Origin: Bacteroidetes bacterium UBA7692 | Lineage (GTDB): Bacteria > Bacteroidota > Bacteroidia > Chitinophagales > LD1 | Length of the DNA stretch: 64,000 bases | Reading direction: 5' to 3' | Assembly (NCBI GenBank): GCA_002482725.1 | Contig: DLGO01000038.1 | Coordinates: forward strand, 10,753-74,752 | Shown: positions 34,776-42,616 of the stretch, one piece after another | Layout of the letters: the number at the start of each line of letters is the position of its first letter | Numbering within the stretch: position 1 is the stretch's first letter | Notes under the pieces: generated by a model | The model's database searches: none | The model's input: only the letters and a program-made list of their open reading frames with translations | What the model was told of the DNA's origin: nothing | Program-made: the position numbers and the translations under genes

Positions 34776-36059
34776 ATGCGCGAAGAACTACTGCACTATA
34801 TATGGCAATACGGCCTGTTTGACAAAACAGGGCTGGCAACAACTTCAGGCGAGCCTGTGCAGATACTGAAGCCCGGCCTGCTGAACAAGGATGCGGGGCC
34901 TGATTTCGGGCAGGCGAAAATACAGATAGGCACTACCACCTGGGCGGGTAATGTAGAGATGCATATAAACGCTTCGGATTGGAATGCGCATAAGCACCAA
35001 AACGATGAGGCATACAACAATGTAATACTGCATGTGGTGTACCGCTGCGATGTGCCGGAGGTGCTGCGCAAAAACGGCACGCCGATACTACAGGTAGAAC
35101 TGAAAGAGCGGATAGACGAGCGGCTGCTGGCGCGCTACACAGCACTGATGGAGTCGCAGCATGCCATAGCGTGTGGAGCCCTGGTGAACAAGGTGGATGA
35201 GGGCATACGCAGCATGGGTATGGACCGCATGGCGATAGAGCGGCTGGAGCAGAAAGTGCAATCGGTACAGGCTCTGCTGGAACGACATGGCAATGACTGG
35301 GAGCAAGTGTTGCTGATAATGCTGGCACGCTACCTGGGCAGCACGGTAAACCGGGAGGTGTTTGAAGTAATGGCTGCAAGCCTGCCACACCAGATAATAG
35401 CCAAGCATGCTGATAACCTGCTGCAGATAGAAGCCTTGCTCTTCGGGCAGGCGGGATTGCTGCATGGTGAGTTTACTGAAGATTACCCACGGCAGCTGCA
35501 ACAGGAATACAAATACCTGAAGCGGCTGCACAACCTGACACCACTGCAAGCGGGTGTGGTGAAGTTTGCCAGGGTAAGGCCGCAGGCTTTCCCGACTGTG
35601 CGGCTGGCGAAGCTGGCGGCGGCGCTGCATAGCAATACCAAACTATTTGGCAGGATAATGGAGCAGCCCGAGCTAAGGACACTACAGGAGATATTTGCCA
35701 CAGTGCCATCGGAGTATTGGCAGCACCATTTCAGATTTGAGGAGCGGACAGAGAAGAAAATGAACCATAACTTCAGCGAGGCCACGCTGAACTCCCTGGT
35801 GCTGAATGCTGTGTGCCCGGTACTTTTCAGCTACGGCCGGTACAAGAGCGAGGAGAAATACTGCGACAAGGCACTGGAGCTGCTACAGCAGATTCCGGTA
35901 GAAAAGAATAACATCACCACTTTATTTCAGAATTTTGGTTTTAAATTGCAGTCGGCATACGATAGCCAGGCGGTGATACAACTGAAAAAGGAGTATTGCG
36001 AGTCTTACAGTTGTGCGCGCTGCCCGATAGGCAACGATATATTAAAACAAAGAATATGA
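34776..36059 (+). CDS. DUF2851 family protein
   Basis: 427 aa, matching the Bacteroidota-restricted DUF2851 family by its opening (ELLHYIWQYGLFD), the NKDAGPDFGQAKIQIG block and the VEMHINASDWNAHKH motif. The last two resemble nuclease-like (PD-D/ExK-type) cores: an Asp near 49 (GPDF), QAKI and VEMHI. This suggests a nucleic-acid-processing or nuclease fold, but it is inference. The C-terminus carries a CESYSCARCPIG motif with three Cys that may bind metal. The PspC-like gene starts inside its stop codon. No function is established for the family. Confidence 0.8.
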   Translation: MREELLHYIWQYGLFDKTGLATTSGEPVQILKPGLLNKDAGPDFGQAKIQIGTTTWAGNVEMHINASDWNAHKHQNDEAYNNVILHVVYRCDVPEVLRKNGTPILQVELKERIDERLLARYTALMESQHAIACGALVNKVDEGIRSMGMDRMAIERLEQKVQSVQALLERHGNDWEQVLLIMLARYLGSTVNREVFEVMAASLPHQIIAKHADNLLQIEALLFGQAGLLHGEFTEDYPRQLQQEYKYLKRLHNLTPLQAGVVKFARVRPQAFPTVRLAKLAAALHSNTKLFGRIMEQPELRTLQEIFATVPSEYWQHHFRFEERTEKKMNHNFSEATLNSLVLNAVCPVLFSYGRYKSEEKYCDKALELLQQIPVEKNNITTLFQNFGFKLQSAYDSQAVIQLKKEYCESYSCARCPIGNDILKQRI

Positions 36060-36289
36060 AACCGGATAATCTGAGCAGCTTTAAATTTTTGGTAGAGGCC
36101 AATGCTTTTGGGGTATGCTCCAGGCTGGGGGAGAAGCTGGATATGTCTACCAGGCACATAAGGTTGTTTTTCATCTATGCCTCATGCCTTACCATAGGCT
36201 CGCCTGTAATCATATACATGATACTGGCGTTTTGGATGCAGATGAGGTACTACGTGCGCGGCAAGCGCAGCCCTATATGGGATTATTGA
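36056..36289 (+). CDS. PspC-domain small membrane protein
   Basis: 77 aa beginning at an ATG that overlaps the DUF2851 stop (ATGA). It has the PspC pattern: GVCSRLGEKLDMSTRHIRLFFIYASCLTIGSPVIIYMILAFWM, i.e. an amphipathic segment, one long hydrophobic hairpin and a charged end. PspC is a membrane sensor of envelope stress in Proteobacteria. Stand-alone PspC proteins in Bacteroidota lack the PspA/F partners and their role is open. The start is fixed by the coupling and by the family's N-terminus. Confidence 0.75.
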   Translation: MKPDNLSSFKFLVEANAFGVCSRLGEKLDMSTRHIRLFFIYASCLTIGSPVIIYMILAFWMQMRYYVRGKRSPIWDY

Positions 36290-36365
36290 TTTTCTGCGGG
36301 TAGAAAAATAATAAAGCAGATACTTCTTTTAAATTTCGCTGAATATTTTAGATTTGCAGCCTGAT

Positions 36366-36436
36366 GGTCGGATGGCCGAGTGGCTAGGCAGAGCTCTGCA
36401 AAAGCTCGTACAGCGGTTCGAATCCGCTTTCGACCT
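36366..36436 (+). tRNA. tRNA-Cys (GCA)
   Basis: A 71-nt cloverleaf: acceptor stem GGTCGGA paired with TTCGACC, D-arm with AGTGGCTAGGC, anticodon stem GAGCT/AGCTC with loop CTGCAAA giving anticodon GCA at 36398-36400, and a T-arm AGCGG-TTCGAAT-CCGCT. The discriminator base is T, as usual for tRNA-Cys, and CCA is not encoded. It lies in the gap between the PspC gene and a lipoprotein gene. Confidence 0.95.
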
Positions 36437-36446
36437 CAATTTTTTT

Positions 36447-36482
36447 CCCTTGTATAACTTCGGTTATGCAAGGGTTTTTTGT
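36447..36482 (+). terminator. UUCG-loop terminator of tRNA-Cys
   Basis: A 12-bp stem CCCTTGTATAAC / GTTATGCAAGGG with one G-T pair around the extra-stable TTCG tetraloop, then T6. It begins 11 bases after the tRNA. Confidence 0.85.
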
Positions 36483-36545
36483 TTTTGGGAGGGTTTTATT
36501 AGCTCACACATTATTAAACCGGCCTTAATTTATTTTATTTGCTTC

Positions 36546-37382
36546 ATGCGCCCTTATTATCCTTTTGCCCTGCTCTTAACCACTTTACTCTTTGCATCAT
36601 CCTGCTTGCATATTCCTGATAAGCCACATAAGCCTTTATGTGCAAGCTGGAAAGTAACCCGCATCGAGGAAGGCGAAAATGAAGATGAGGCTACCGGGGT
36701 GCGTATGTTTGATATGCTGGAAGTTCGTATGAAAGATGGCTATATCCACTTGTATGATACTGGTACGTATACCATGTTTGGGGCTAATACTTCTTCACTA
36801 GGTCAATGGAAGTATAGCAAGCGTGATTCTTTATTGATGCTTACTTATTTCTCAGATACAAATGCAATAGTTTTTAAGGTGCTGGAATATGATAAAACCT
36901 GGCTTAAACTAGGTGTATCTGCTTTTGCAGGTAAACCAACCATTGCCGCCACCCCTGTGCTTTTAAAGGAAGATCCGCATTTTGAGTATAAGCAAAAAGA
37001 CCTCATGGCGCCCGGCTTAAATAGTTGGAGAAAACGGCCGCTGCATGCTGAAACAGATGCTGAAATCAGAAAGCGCTTAATAGCACATATAGATTACCTC
37101 ATTGCTTATTTTGAGATGACTACGGATAATGGTCAGGGCTTTTTTGAGCAATGGCATCTGGAAACGCCGATACGATTTTACAGCAATGGAATTGCTACCC
37201 CGGCTAAGGGACAGCCTAAGACCTGGCTGGGCTGGTTCTATAATGATGTGGATGCTGCAAGAGCGGCTGAAATAATTGGTGACGCCATGCATAGCATTAA
37301 TAAATACCCTGCCAATACATCTACCTTCACGGAAGCATATATCATTGCGCTGAAAGAGATGAAGGAATATTTGAGGCGGTAA
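36546..37382 (+). CDS. hypothetical lipoprotein
   Basis: 278 aa. The frame is open far upstream, through the tRNA gene, but the true start is the ATG at 36546, which begins a lipoprotein signal peptide (MRPYYPFALLLTTLLFASSC, acylated C20). The first half contains a lipocalin-like segment (CASWKVTRIEEGENEDEATG, WKYSKRDSLLMLTYFSDTNA, VLEYDKTWLKLGV), the usual form of Bacteroidota DUF4923/lipocalin-type surface lipoproteins. The second half is helical (ETDAEIRKRLIAHIDYLIAYFEM) and of unknown fold. It is a single gene; no partner is evident. Confidence 0.65.
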   Translation: MRPYYPFALLLTTLLFASSCLHIPDKPHKPLCASWKVTRIEEGENEDEATGVRMFDMLEVRMKDGYIHLYDTGTYTMFGANTSSLGQWKYSKRDSLLMLTYFSDTNAIVFKVLEYDKTWLKLGVSAFAGKPTIAATPVLLKEDPHFEYKQKDLMAPGLNSWRKRPLHAETDAEIRKRLIAHIDYLIAYFEMTTDNGQGFFEQWHLETPIRFYSNGIATPAKGQPKTWLGWFYNDVDAARAAEIIGDAMHSINKYPANTSTFTEAYIIALKEMKEYLRR

Positions 37383-37544
37383 ATGATAGCCGTACTAGAA
37401 GGAAAGACTATTTATTGAATATAGGATTTGGTAAATAGATAAAATCAAACATGTAGTTGGTTAGTAGAATGTTATTCTGATTATATATACAGAGGCATTT
37501 AATAATGAGTACATTGTGTTTTCACACTTTAAAAACTAAAGAAA

Positions 37545-37814
37545 ATGGTAACTGTAATTCTATCTCATGAGGTTAAGGATTTTGCAAAGTGGAAAGAAGG
37601 TTTTGACTCCGGTGAAGCTATGCGCGCTGGCAATGGCATAAAGACTACAGGGGTATTTGCTGCTGCCGATAATGACAACCATGTTACAATCCTTACTGAG
37701 TTTCCAAGTGCAGAAGCGGTTCAGGGATTTTTGGCCAATCCTGATCTACAGGCAAGCATGGAAGAAGCAGGTGTAGTGGGCAAACCGGATATCAAGATAT
37801 TGAAAGCTGTATAG
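37545..37814 (+). CDS. small ferredoxin-fold (dimeric alpha-beta barrel) protein
   Basis: 89 aa with the beta-alpha-beta-beta-alpha-beta rhythm of the antibiotic-biosynthesis monooxygenase/DUF1330-like superfamily: VTVILSHEVKDFAKWKEGFD, then VFAAADNDNHVTILTEF and SAEAVQGFLANPDLQASMEEAGV. Such proteins form dimers and either cleave small aromatic compounds or bind them; no catalytic residue can be named here. It has a clear upstream leader and its own terminator at 37834, so it is monocistronic. Confidence 0.65.
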   Translation: MVTVILSHEVKDFAKWKEGFDSGEAMRAGNGIKTTGVFAAADNDNHVTILTEFPSAEAVQGFLANPDLQASMEEAGVVGKPDIKILKAV

Positions 37815-37833
37815 GGTTTACACTAAGCTAATG

Positions 37834-37866
37834 AAAAGGGAGAACAACAATGTTCTCCCTTTTTTT
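37834..37866 (+). terminator. intrinsic terminator
   Basis: A perfect 12-bp stem AAAGGGAGAACA / TGTTCTCCCTTT with an ACAA loop and T7 tract, 20 bp after the small ferredoxin-fold gene. Confidence 0.85.
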
Positions 37867-37886
37867 ATTGTCCCTATCATAAAAAC

Positions 37887-37913
37887 AAAAAGCGACCCTT
37901 TCAGGTCGCTTTT
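37887..37913. terminator. terminator facing the minus-strand lipoprotein genes
   Basis: A 10-bp stem AAAAGCGACC / GGTCGCTTTT with a 6-base loop, 33 bp beyond the stop of the coiled-coil lipoprotein; A and T runs on both sides. Confidence 0.75.
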
Positions 37914-37946
37914 CTGTCCAATATCTAATCTAACTATTCAAAAGAA

Positions 37947-38384
37947 TTATTTGTTGTCTTTGCCCAGATCTTTGAATGACTGGTCGAAGCCTTCCATATC
38001 ATGGTTCCACTCTTGTTTGAACTGGTTCCAGTCGGTGCGCTCCTGCTCGTAGCCATATAAGCGGCTTCTTAGCTGAGCGTTTTTTTCTTCCAGTTCCGCT
38101 ATGCGTTTTGCACGCATATCGTCCAAAGGAGCTTTGCCTGGTTTGTTCAATTTTTCTTTTAATTCGGCAATACGTTTTTCGTTTGCTGTGATTCTTTCAT
38201 CTTCAGCAGTTTTGAAAGCAGGGTACTCAGCATTCAGTTCGCGTTGAGCTTCTTTCAAATCCTCTTTTGCTTCGCGTACATCTTCTTTTGCTTCTTCTAC
38301 CTTTTCAGACTTAGACTCGCATGAAGATACGATGCTGCCCACTGCTATAGCAGAAAATGCAGCAAGGAAAATTGCTTTTTTCAT
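37947..38384 (-). CDS. coiled-coil lipoprotein
   Basis: 145 aa with a lipoprotein signal (lipobox VSSC, acylated C22). Almost the whole mature chain is charged heptad coiled coil: VEEAKEDVREAKEDLKEAQR is an 11-mer-like KED repeat, then ERITANEKRIAELKEKL and KRIAELEEKNAQLRSRLYGYEQE. The length and composition recall Lpp/YgdR-like periplasmic spacers or YtxH-type stress proteins, but no family can be named. It lies 63 bp downstream of the DUF2141 lipoprotein on the same strand and may be cotranscribed. Confidence 0.65.
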   Translation of the reverse strand: MKKAIFLAAFSAIAVGSIVSSCESKSEKVEEAKEDVREAKEDLKEAQRELNAEYPAFKTAEDERITANEKRIAELKEKLNKPGKAPLDDMRAKRIAELEEKNAQLRSRLYGYEQERTDWNQFKQEWNHDMEGFDQSFKDLGKDNK

Positions 38385-38447
38385 TTTGTTTGTTTGTGTT
38401 TAATTGATTTATTAAAAAGTTGATTTTTTACGATCCGGTGTTTTTGC

Positions 38448-39083
38448 TTATCGTTTGATAAGGGAAATATCTACAGTGTTGGTCTGCTCATTGTAGTCGA
38501 ATTTGCAATCCTTAAATGATGGCGCTTTGATGGTTGGCTTGTAGTTGTTAGAGAAACCAAATGGCTCCTCAGGTATGCCAATCATATTTTTGTCGATTTT
38601 GCCATCGCTATTTACGTCCTGATATATTGCCATGGCAAACTCTCCATAAGTAAGGTCATCTATTTTAGCAGATAGCTTGCCATTTTTTGGTTTAAAGCGG
38701 TACTCCTTTAACTGGTCTTTTGAATCAGGGAATTTGTTTTTAGTTCCGTATATGCCCATTACCACTGGTGCGGTGGCCGATTCAAGGTTGGTTACGTTTA
38801 TAGTAAGCGGCCTTCTTTTAGGCAAGACTTCTTTTGGTTCTGCCGCATTAGCTGATGCAGATTTATCAATAGAGGGTTCCTCTGGCTTGGCAGCAGAGGC
38901 AATAGATGCTTCTCCTGCTGTACGCGATGGAGCATCCTCTACCCGTGTTTCTGTGTTAGAAAGGTTAGCGTCTTCGGATGCCTGCGCTTCAGTAGCTGAG
39001 CTTTCTTTTTCGAAACCGCAGCCTACCAATGTGATGGATAGCATTACGACCAGGTATGCGTAATAGAGTACTTTTATATTCAT
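38448..39083 (-). CDS. DUF2141 domain lipoprotein
   Basis: 211 aa with a lipoprotein signal (lipobox LVGC, acylated C22), a low-complexity Ser/Ala/Glu linker (about 25-90), and a C-terminal DUF2141 beta-sandwich. Conserved blocks are LTINVTNLESATAPVVMGIY, the YGEFAMAIYQDVNSDGKID segment with a Ca-binding-like DxNxDGxxD loop, and GIPEEPFGFSNN. DUF2141 proteins are periplasmic or cell-surface proteins of unknown role, common in Bacteroidota and Proteobacteria. The 900-bp region upstream holds the 120-bp repeat array, so regulation through that array is possible. Confidence 0.75.
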   Translation of the reverse strand: MNIKVLYYAYLVVMLSITLVGCGFEKESSATEAQASEDANLSNTETRVEDAPSRTAGEASIASAAKPEEPSIDKSASANAAEPKEVLPKRRPLTINVTNLESATAPVVMGIYGTKNKFPDSKDQLKEYRFKPKNGKLSAKIDDLTYGEFAMAIYQDVNSDGKIDKNMIGIPEEPFGFSNNYKPTIKAPSFKDCKFDYNEQTNTVDISLIKR

Positions 39084-39497
39084 TGTTGTTGTGTTTTAAA
39101 AACAAGGGCCGTTTAGATTTATGTAAAAATTGTTTATCGATTTAAGCCGAAACTGAAGCGGTGTGTGCCCGACTATGTGCCTGACTGTACCTGCATGCTG
39201 CAACTATAAAGAGCGATAAACAAACTATTCTAATGAATCTAAACAGCCCGTTTGACAGATTAAGTACAATTAATATGCCTATGATAAATAAGGCCTACTG
39301 TGTTATTTGTGGGCAAGCTATTCCCCAAGTGTGTGTTTGGGCGTGGGCTGATTTTCGCTTTTTGTGGAATATTAACGGTGTAGTACATGCACCTCTTTTG
39401 CAATATTGGAGTGTCTTATACGTTAATTAGAGTTGTACTTTCGACTGGCTCAGAGAGCAGATACTGTTTAGGGAGTCGAAAGGATGGCGGAGAAATT

Positions 39498-39911
39498 ACC
39501 GACACGGTAATAGTTGAAAAGCCGACAGCGGATAGGTGGATTGATACCGACAGGTTTGCTACTTGGTCTACGTTGAAGACGGGTAGTATTTTTACCGACA
39601 GAGTTGGTTACGAAAGTACCGACAGGGGAGAGGTGAAAAAGCCGACAGCGGATAGGTGGATTGATACCGACAGGTTAACCACTTGAGCTACGTTGAAAAT
39701 GGGTAGTATTTTTACCGACAGAGTTGGTTACGAAAGTACCGACAGGGGAGAGGTGAAAAAGCCGACAACGGATAGGTGGATAAATACCGACAGTTTTTCT
39801 ACTTGAGCTACGTTGAAAATGGATGGTGTTTTTACCGACAGGATTGGTGATAAAAGTACCGACAGGATGGAGGTGAAAAAGCCGACAGCGGATAGGTGGT
39901 TTTTACCGACA
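39498..39911 (+). repeat. 120-bp tandem array built on (A/G)CCGACA heptamers
   Basis: Non-coding array of about 3.5 units with an exact 120-bp period. The block AAAAAGCCGACAGCGGAT starts near 39517, 39637, 39757 and 39877. Fifteen heptamers ACCGACA or GCCGACA occur at 39498, 39521, 39546, 39594, 39618, 39641, 39666, 39714, 39738, 39761, 39786, 39834, 39858, 39881 and 39905. Spacing is 23-25 bp with one 48-bp step per unit, i.e. a ~24-bp grid with every fifth slot empty. Stops interrupt all frames across the units. It lies in the 903-bp gap between DUF2141 (minus) and a small membrane protein (plus). The rest of the gap (39084-39497, 39912-39986) shows no gene. Confidence 0.9.
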
Positions 39912-39986
39912 GGTGGTACTGGCAAAGCAAAAGCTATTATGGCTGGCTAAGGCATCCTATTTTTATGGATAAAGAAAAATATTAAT

Positions 39987-40394
39987 ATGAATACATTTTT
40001 TAAAATACTCGCAGCTGTGCTATTGGCATTTAATGCGGCAGGTGCCATATATGGTGGATGGAACCTGATGACCTACCCAGATGGTAGTAGTCTGGACATG
40101 AGTACAAAGCTGCTTGAGCATAGTCCGTTCGGGGACTTCCTGATACCTGGTATTATCCTGTTCCTCTTTAATGGCGTATTGAGCCTTACCTTTCTTGCAG
40201 CCCTGCTGCTAAATGCTAAAAATACACCTTGGCTGCTCATATTTCAGGGCTTTGTGCTCGGAGGCTGGATAGTAGGGCAGATGATTATGCTGCAGACGGT
40301 AAACTCACTTCATATACTATTTGGCAGCATAGGGTTTGCGCTTATTTTAATCGGCGCATTGATGATAAGAAGCAGGAGGCTTAGTATGGTCTAG
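39987..40394 (+). CDS. four-helix membrane protein of unknown function
   Basis: 135 aa with four hydrophobic segments: residues ~5-27, 50-72, 80-100 and 105-127. A short polar first loop (TYPDGSSLDMSTKLLEHSPFGDF) separates helices 1 and 2, and a basic end (RSRRLSMV) sits inside. The arrangement is like DoxX or DUF4345-type small membrane proteins, but no signature is decisive. The gene begins 75 bp after the end of the heptamer array, which therefore forms its upstream region. Confidence 0.6.
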   Translation: MNTFFKILAAVLLAFNAAGAIYGGWNLMTYPDGSSLDMSTKLLEHSPFGDFLIPGIILFLFNGVLSLTFLAALLLNAKNTPWLLIFQGFVLGGWIVGQMIMLQTVNSLHILFGSIGFALILIGALMIRSRRLSMV

Positions 40395-40514
40395 GGTATG
40401 GAAAATTCAGTAATGCCGATTTTTTGGTGGTATGAAAAGCACTTCATTTATTTGAGTGATTATATTGTAGCGGTGAAGGGAAATAAGGATCTAAAGTTAG
40501 TTTTAAAAGGATAG

Positions 40515-42527
40515 ATGCAGCAGAAATATTTATTCAGGTTTTTGGTGGGGTTGTTACTTGTGGTGGTGATACTTGCATATAGTAATCATTGGCACAATGA
40601 TTTTCACTTTGACGATGCGCATACTGTGCAGAGCAACATTTATATACAGCACATCGGGAATATCCCTTTGTTTTTTAAAGATTGCAAAACATTCAGTTCT
40701 ATACCATCGCACGGGTCGTACAGGCCGGTGGTGAGCACTACGCTTGCCATAGACTATTGGATGGGTGGCGGATTGAACCCTGTCTACTTCCACCTGTCTA
40801 CCTTCATACTGTTTTTGCTGCAGGGTGTATTGATGTTCTTTTTCTTTAAAAAGATACTGGATACGGTAGCTGCAGAAAGCCCTACAGAATATATCGCACT
40901 ATTTGCCAGCGGGTGGTATCTGCTGAACCCTGTGAATGCAGAAACAATAAACTATGTGATTTCGCGCTCAGATTCGCTTTCTACATTTTTTGTGCTGCTG
41001 GCATTTGTGCTGTACCAGTATTCAGATTTTGCGAGAAAGACATTCCTATACCTTGTGCCTGTTTTTATAGGAGCGCTTGCAAAGCCAACGGCTATTATGT
41101 TTGGTCCGATACTGGTGGGGTATCATTTGATACTTGAGCAACAAGTAAGAAGTGTATTTGCCATAGAAAAGTATAATTGGGGGCGATTGCTGAAGGTAGC
41201 ACTGCCATCGATATTGTTGTTTGTAGGAGTATATGCGCTGGTAAAACACATGGAGGAGGGCATGTTTGTACCAGGAGGCAGTTCGCTGTCGGCTTATGTG
41301 CTGTCGCAGCCATTTGTGTACCTGCACTATGTAGGCATGTTCCTGCTGCCATTGCAGCTGAGCGCAGATACTGACTGGAGTGTATTTGCCGACCCGTTTG
41401 CTCCTCAGGTAATTGTTGGCTGGTTGTTTCTGGCAGGGCTTTTGGTAACACTGATATACACGGCAGATAATAAACGATTGAAGCCAATTGCATTTGGGAT
41501 AATCTGGTTTTTGCTGAGCTTGGTGCCAACCACATTTGTACCACTGGCCGAGGTGATGAATGACCACAGGATGTTTTACCCGCATGTGGGAACTGTGCTT
41601 GCCTTGACATGGGCGGGCTATCTGTTGCTACAGAAGTTTTGGGCTGGAACGGCACATGCGCTGGCGGCACTACTATGTGTATTGGGTTTGAGCGCTTATG
41701 CATCGGGCACCTACGAGCGAAATAAAGTATGGGCTACAGAAGCGAGCCTGTGGAAAGATGTAACAGAAAAAAGCCCAATGAACGGGCGGGGGCAAATGAA
41801 CTATGGGTTGACGCTGATGGCCAAGGGTGACTATGAGGGCGCTGAAAAGTGCTACGCACAGGGGCTTAAGCTGCTGCCTACTTATTCGCTGCAATACACG
41901 AATATGGCTACCGTAAAAGAGGCGAAGGGAAACTACCGGGAGGCGGATTTCTACTACCAAAAGGGAATAGAGTATGGTGCGGACTACCCCGGCAACTACT
42001 ATTTCTATGGGAGGTACCTGTATAAGCAAGGAAGAAAAGAGGAGGCAATAAACAAGCTGACAGAAGCGCTAAAGCGCAGCGATGCACTGACAGATGCGCG
42101 CTACCTGCTGATGAGTGCGCTATATGAAGCAGGCAGGCTGGAGGAACTGCGCACACTATGCAACAGTACCCTGAAAATTTTGCCTAATGATGGAAGGGCA
42201 AAGGCGTTTTTGGCAAGTACACAGGGTGCCAAATCGATTCTGCAACTGAAAGAGGATGAAGTAGCGCTAACGCCAAGCCCGGAGGGGTATCTGGGGCTGA
42301 GCCTGCTATACTATAATGCACAAAGGTATGAGGATTGTATAAAAGCCGCTGAACAGGCACTGAAGCTAAAACCTGACTATGCAGAAGCCTATAACAATAT
42401 ATGCTCCGCGTATAATGCCCTGAAGCGATACAAAGAAGCGGCACAGGCATGCGAAAAGGCACTGGAAATACAGCCTGGGTATCAGTTGGCCAGGAATAAT
42501 CTTAATTTGGCAAAAATGAATTTATAG
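40515..42527 (+). CDS. TMTC-like membrane protein with TPR repeats
   Basis: 670 aa. The N-terminal ~400 residues carry around ten transmembrane helices. The first luminal/periplasmic loop reads NHWHNDFHFDDAHTVQSN, close to the FDDxxxI acidic motif of GT-C glycosyltransferases and DUF1736. The C-terminal ~260 residues are tetratricopeptide repeats (GDYEGAEKCYAQGLKLLP, GNYREADFYYQKGIEYG, QRYEDCIKAAEQALKLKP, KRYKEAAQACEKALEIQP). This architecture equals eukaryotic TMTC1-4, O-mannosyltransferases, and bacterial homologues of unknown acceptor. It would mannosylate or otherwise glycosylate exported proteins; this is inference. It ends 89 bp before pdhB. Confidence 0.75.
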   Translation: MQQKYLFRFLVGLLLVVVILAYSNHWHNDFHFDDAHTVQSNIYIQHIGNIPLFFKDCKTFSSIPSHGSYRPVVSTTLAIDYWMGGGLNPVYFHLSTFILFLLQGVLMFFFFKKILDTVAAESPTEYIALFASGWYLLNPVNAETINYVISRSDSLSTFFVLLAFVLYQYSDFARKTFLYLVPVFIGALAKPTAIMFGPILVGYHLILEQQVRSVFAIEKYNWGRLLKVALPSILLFVGVYALVKHMEEGMFVPGGSSLSAYVLSQPFVYLHYVGMFLLPLQLSADTDWSVFADPFAPQVIVGWLFLAGLLVTLIYTADNKRLKPIAFGIIWFLLSLVPTTFVPLAEVMNDHRMFYPHVGTVLALTWAGYLLLQKFWAGTAHALAALLCVLGLSAYASGTYERNKVWATEASLWKDVTEKSPMNGRGQMNYGLTLMAKGDYEGAEKCYAQGLKLLPTYSLQYTNMATVKEAKGNYREADFYYQKGIEYGADYPGNYYFYGRYLYKQGRKEEAINKLTEALKRSDALTDARYLLMSALYEAGRLEELRTLCNSTLKILPNDGRAKAFLASTQGAKSILQLKEDEVALTPSPEGYLGLSLLYYNAQRYEDCIKAAEQALKLKPDYAEAYNNICSAYNALKRYKEAAQACEKALEIQPGYQLARNNLNLAKMNL

Positions 42528-42616
42528 TTATTATTTAATATTAAGGAGAAGTGAAGAGCAATTTGGGAAATGATAATCCCTATTATTTTTCTTCATTTGC
42601 AGTATCAAACAACGAC

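Noticed and set aside
36354..36545. N-terminal extension of the lipoprotein gene through the tRNA
   Set aside because: This part of the frame covers tRNA-Cys and its terminator; the lipoprotein signal starts at 36546.
39233..39430. 65-residue frame before the 120-bp array
   Set aside because: It has unusual composition with many Trp, no homologue that I recognise and no ribosome site.
39387..39686. 99-residue frame across the first repeat units
   Set aside because: It runs through the 120-bp repeats by chance (120 is divisible by three) and is broken by a stop in the next unit; the repeats do not keep a frame throughout.
39498..39911. CRISPR array
   Set aside because: The whole 120-bp unit is repeated, without unique spacers between short repeats, and no cas gene is in the window.
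39728..39925. 65-residue minus-strand frame in the same array
   Set aside because: It is again a product of repeat periodicity; no start signal, no protein-like composition.
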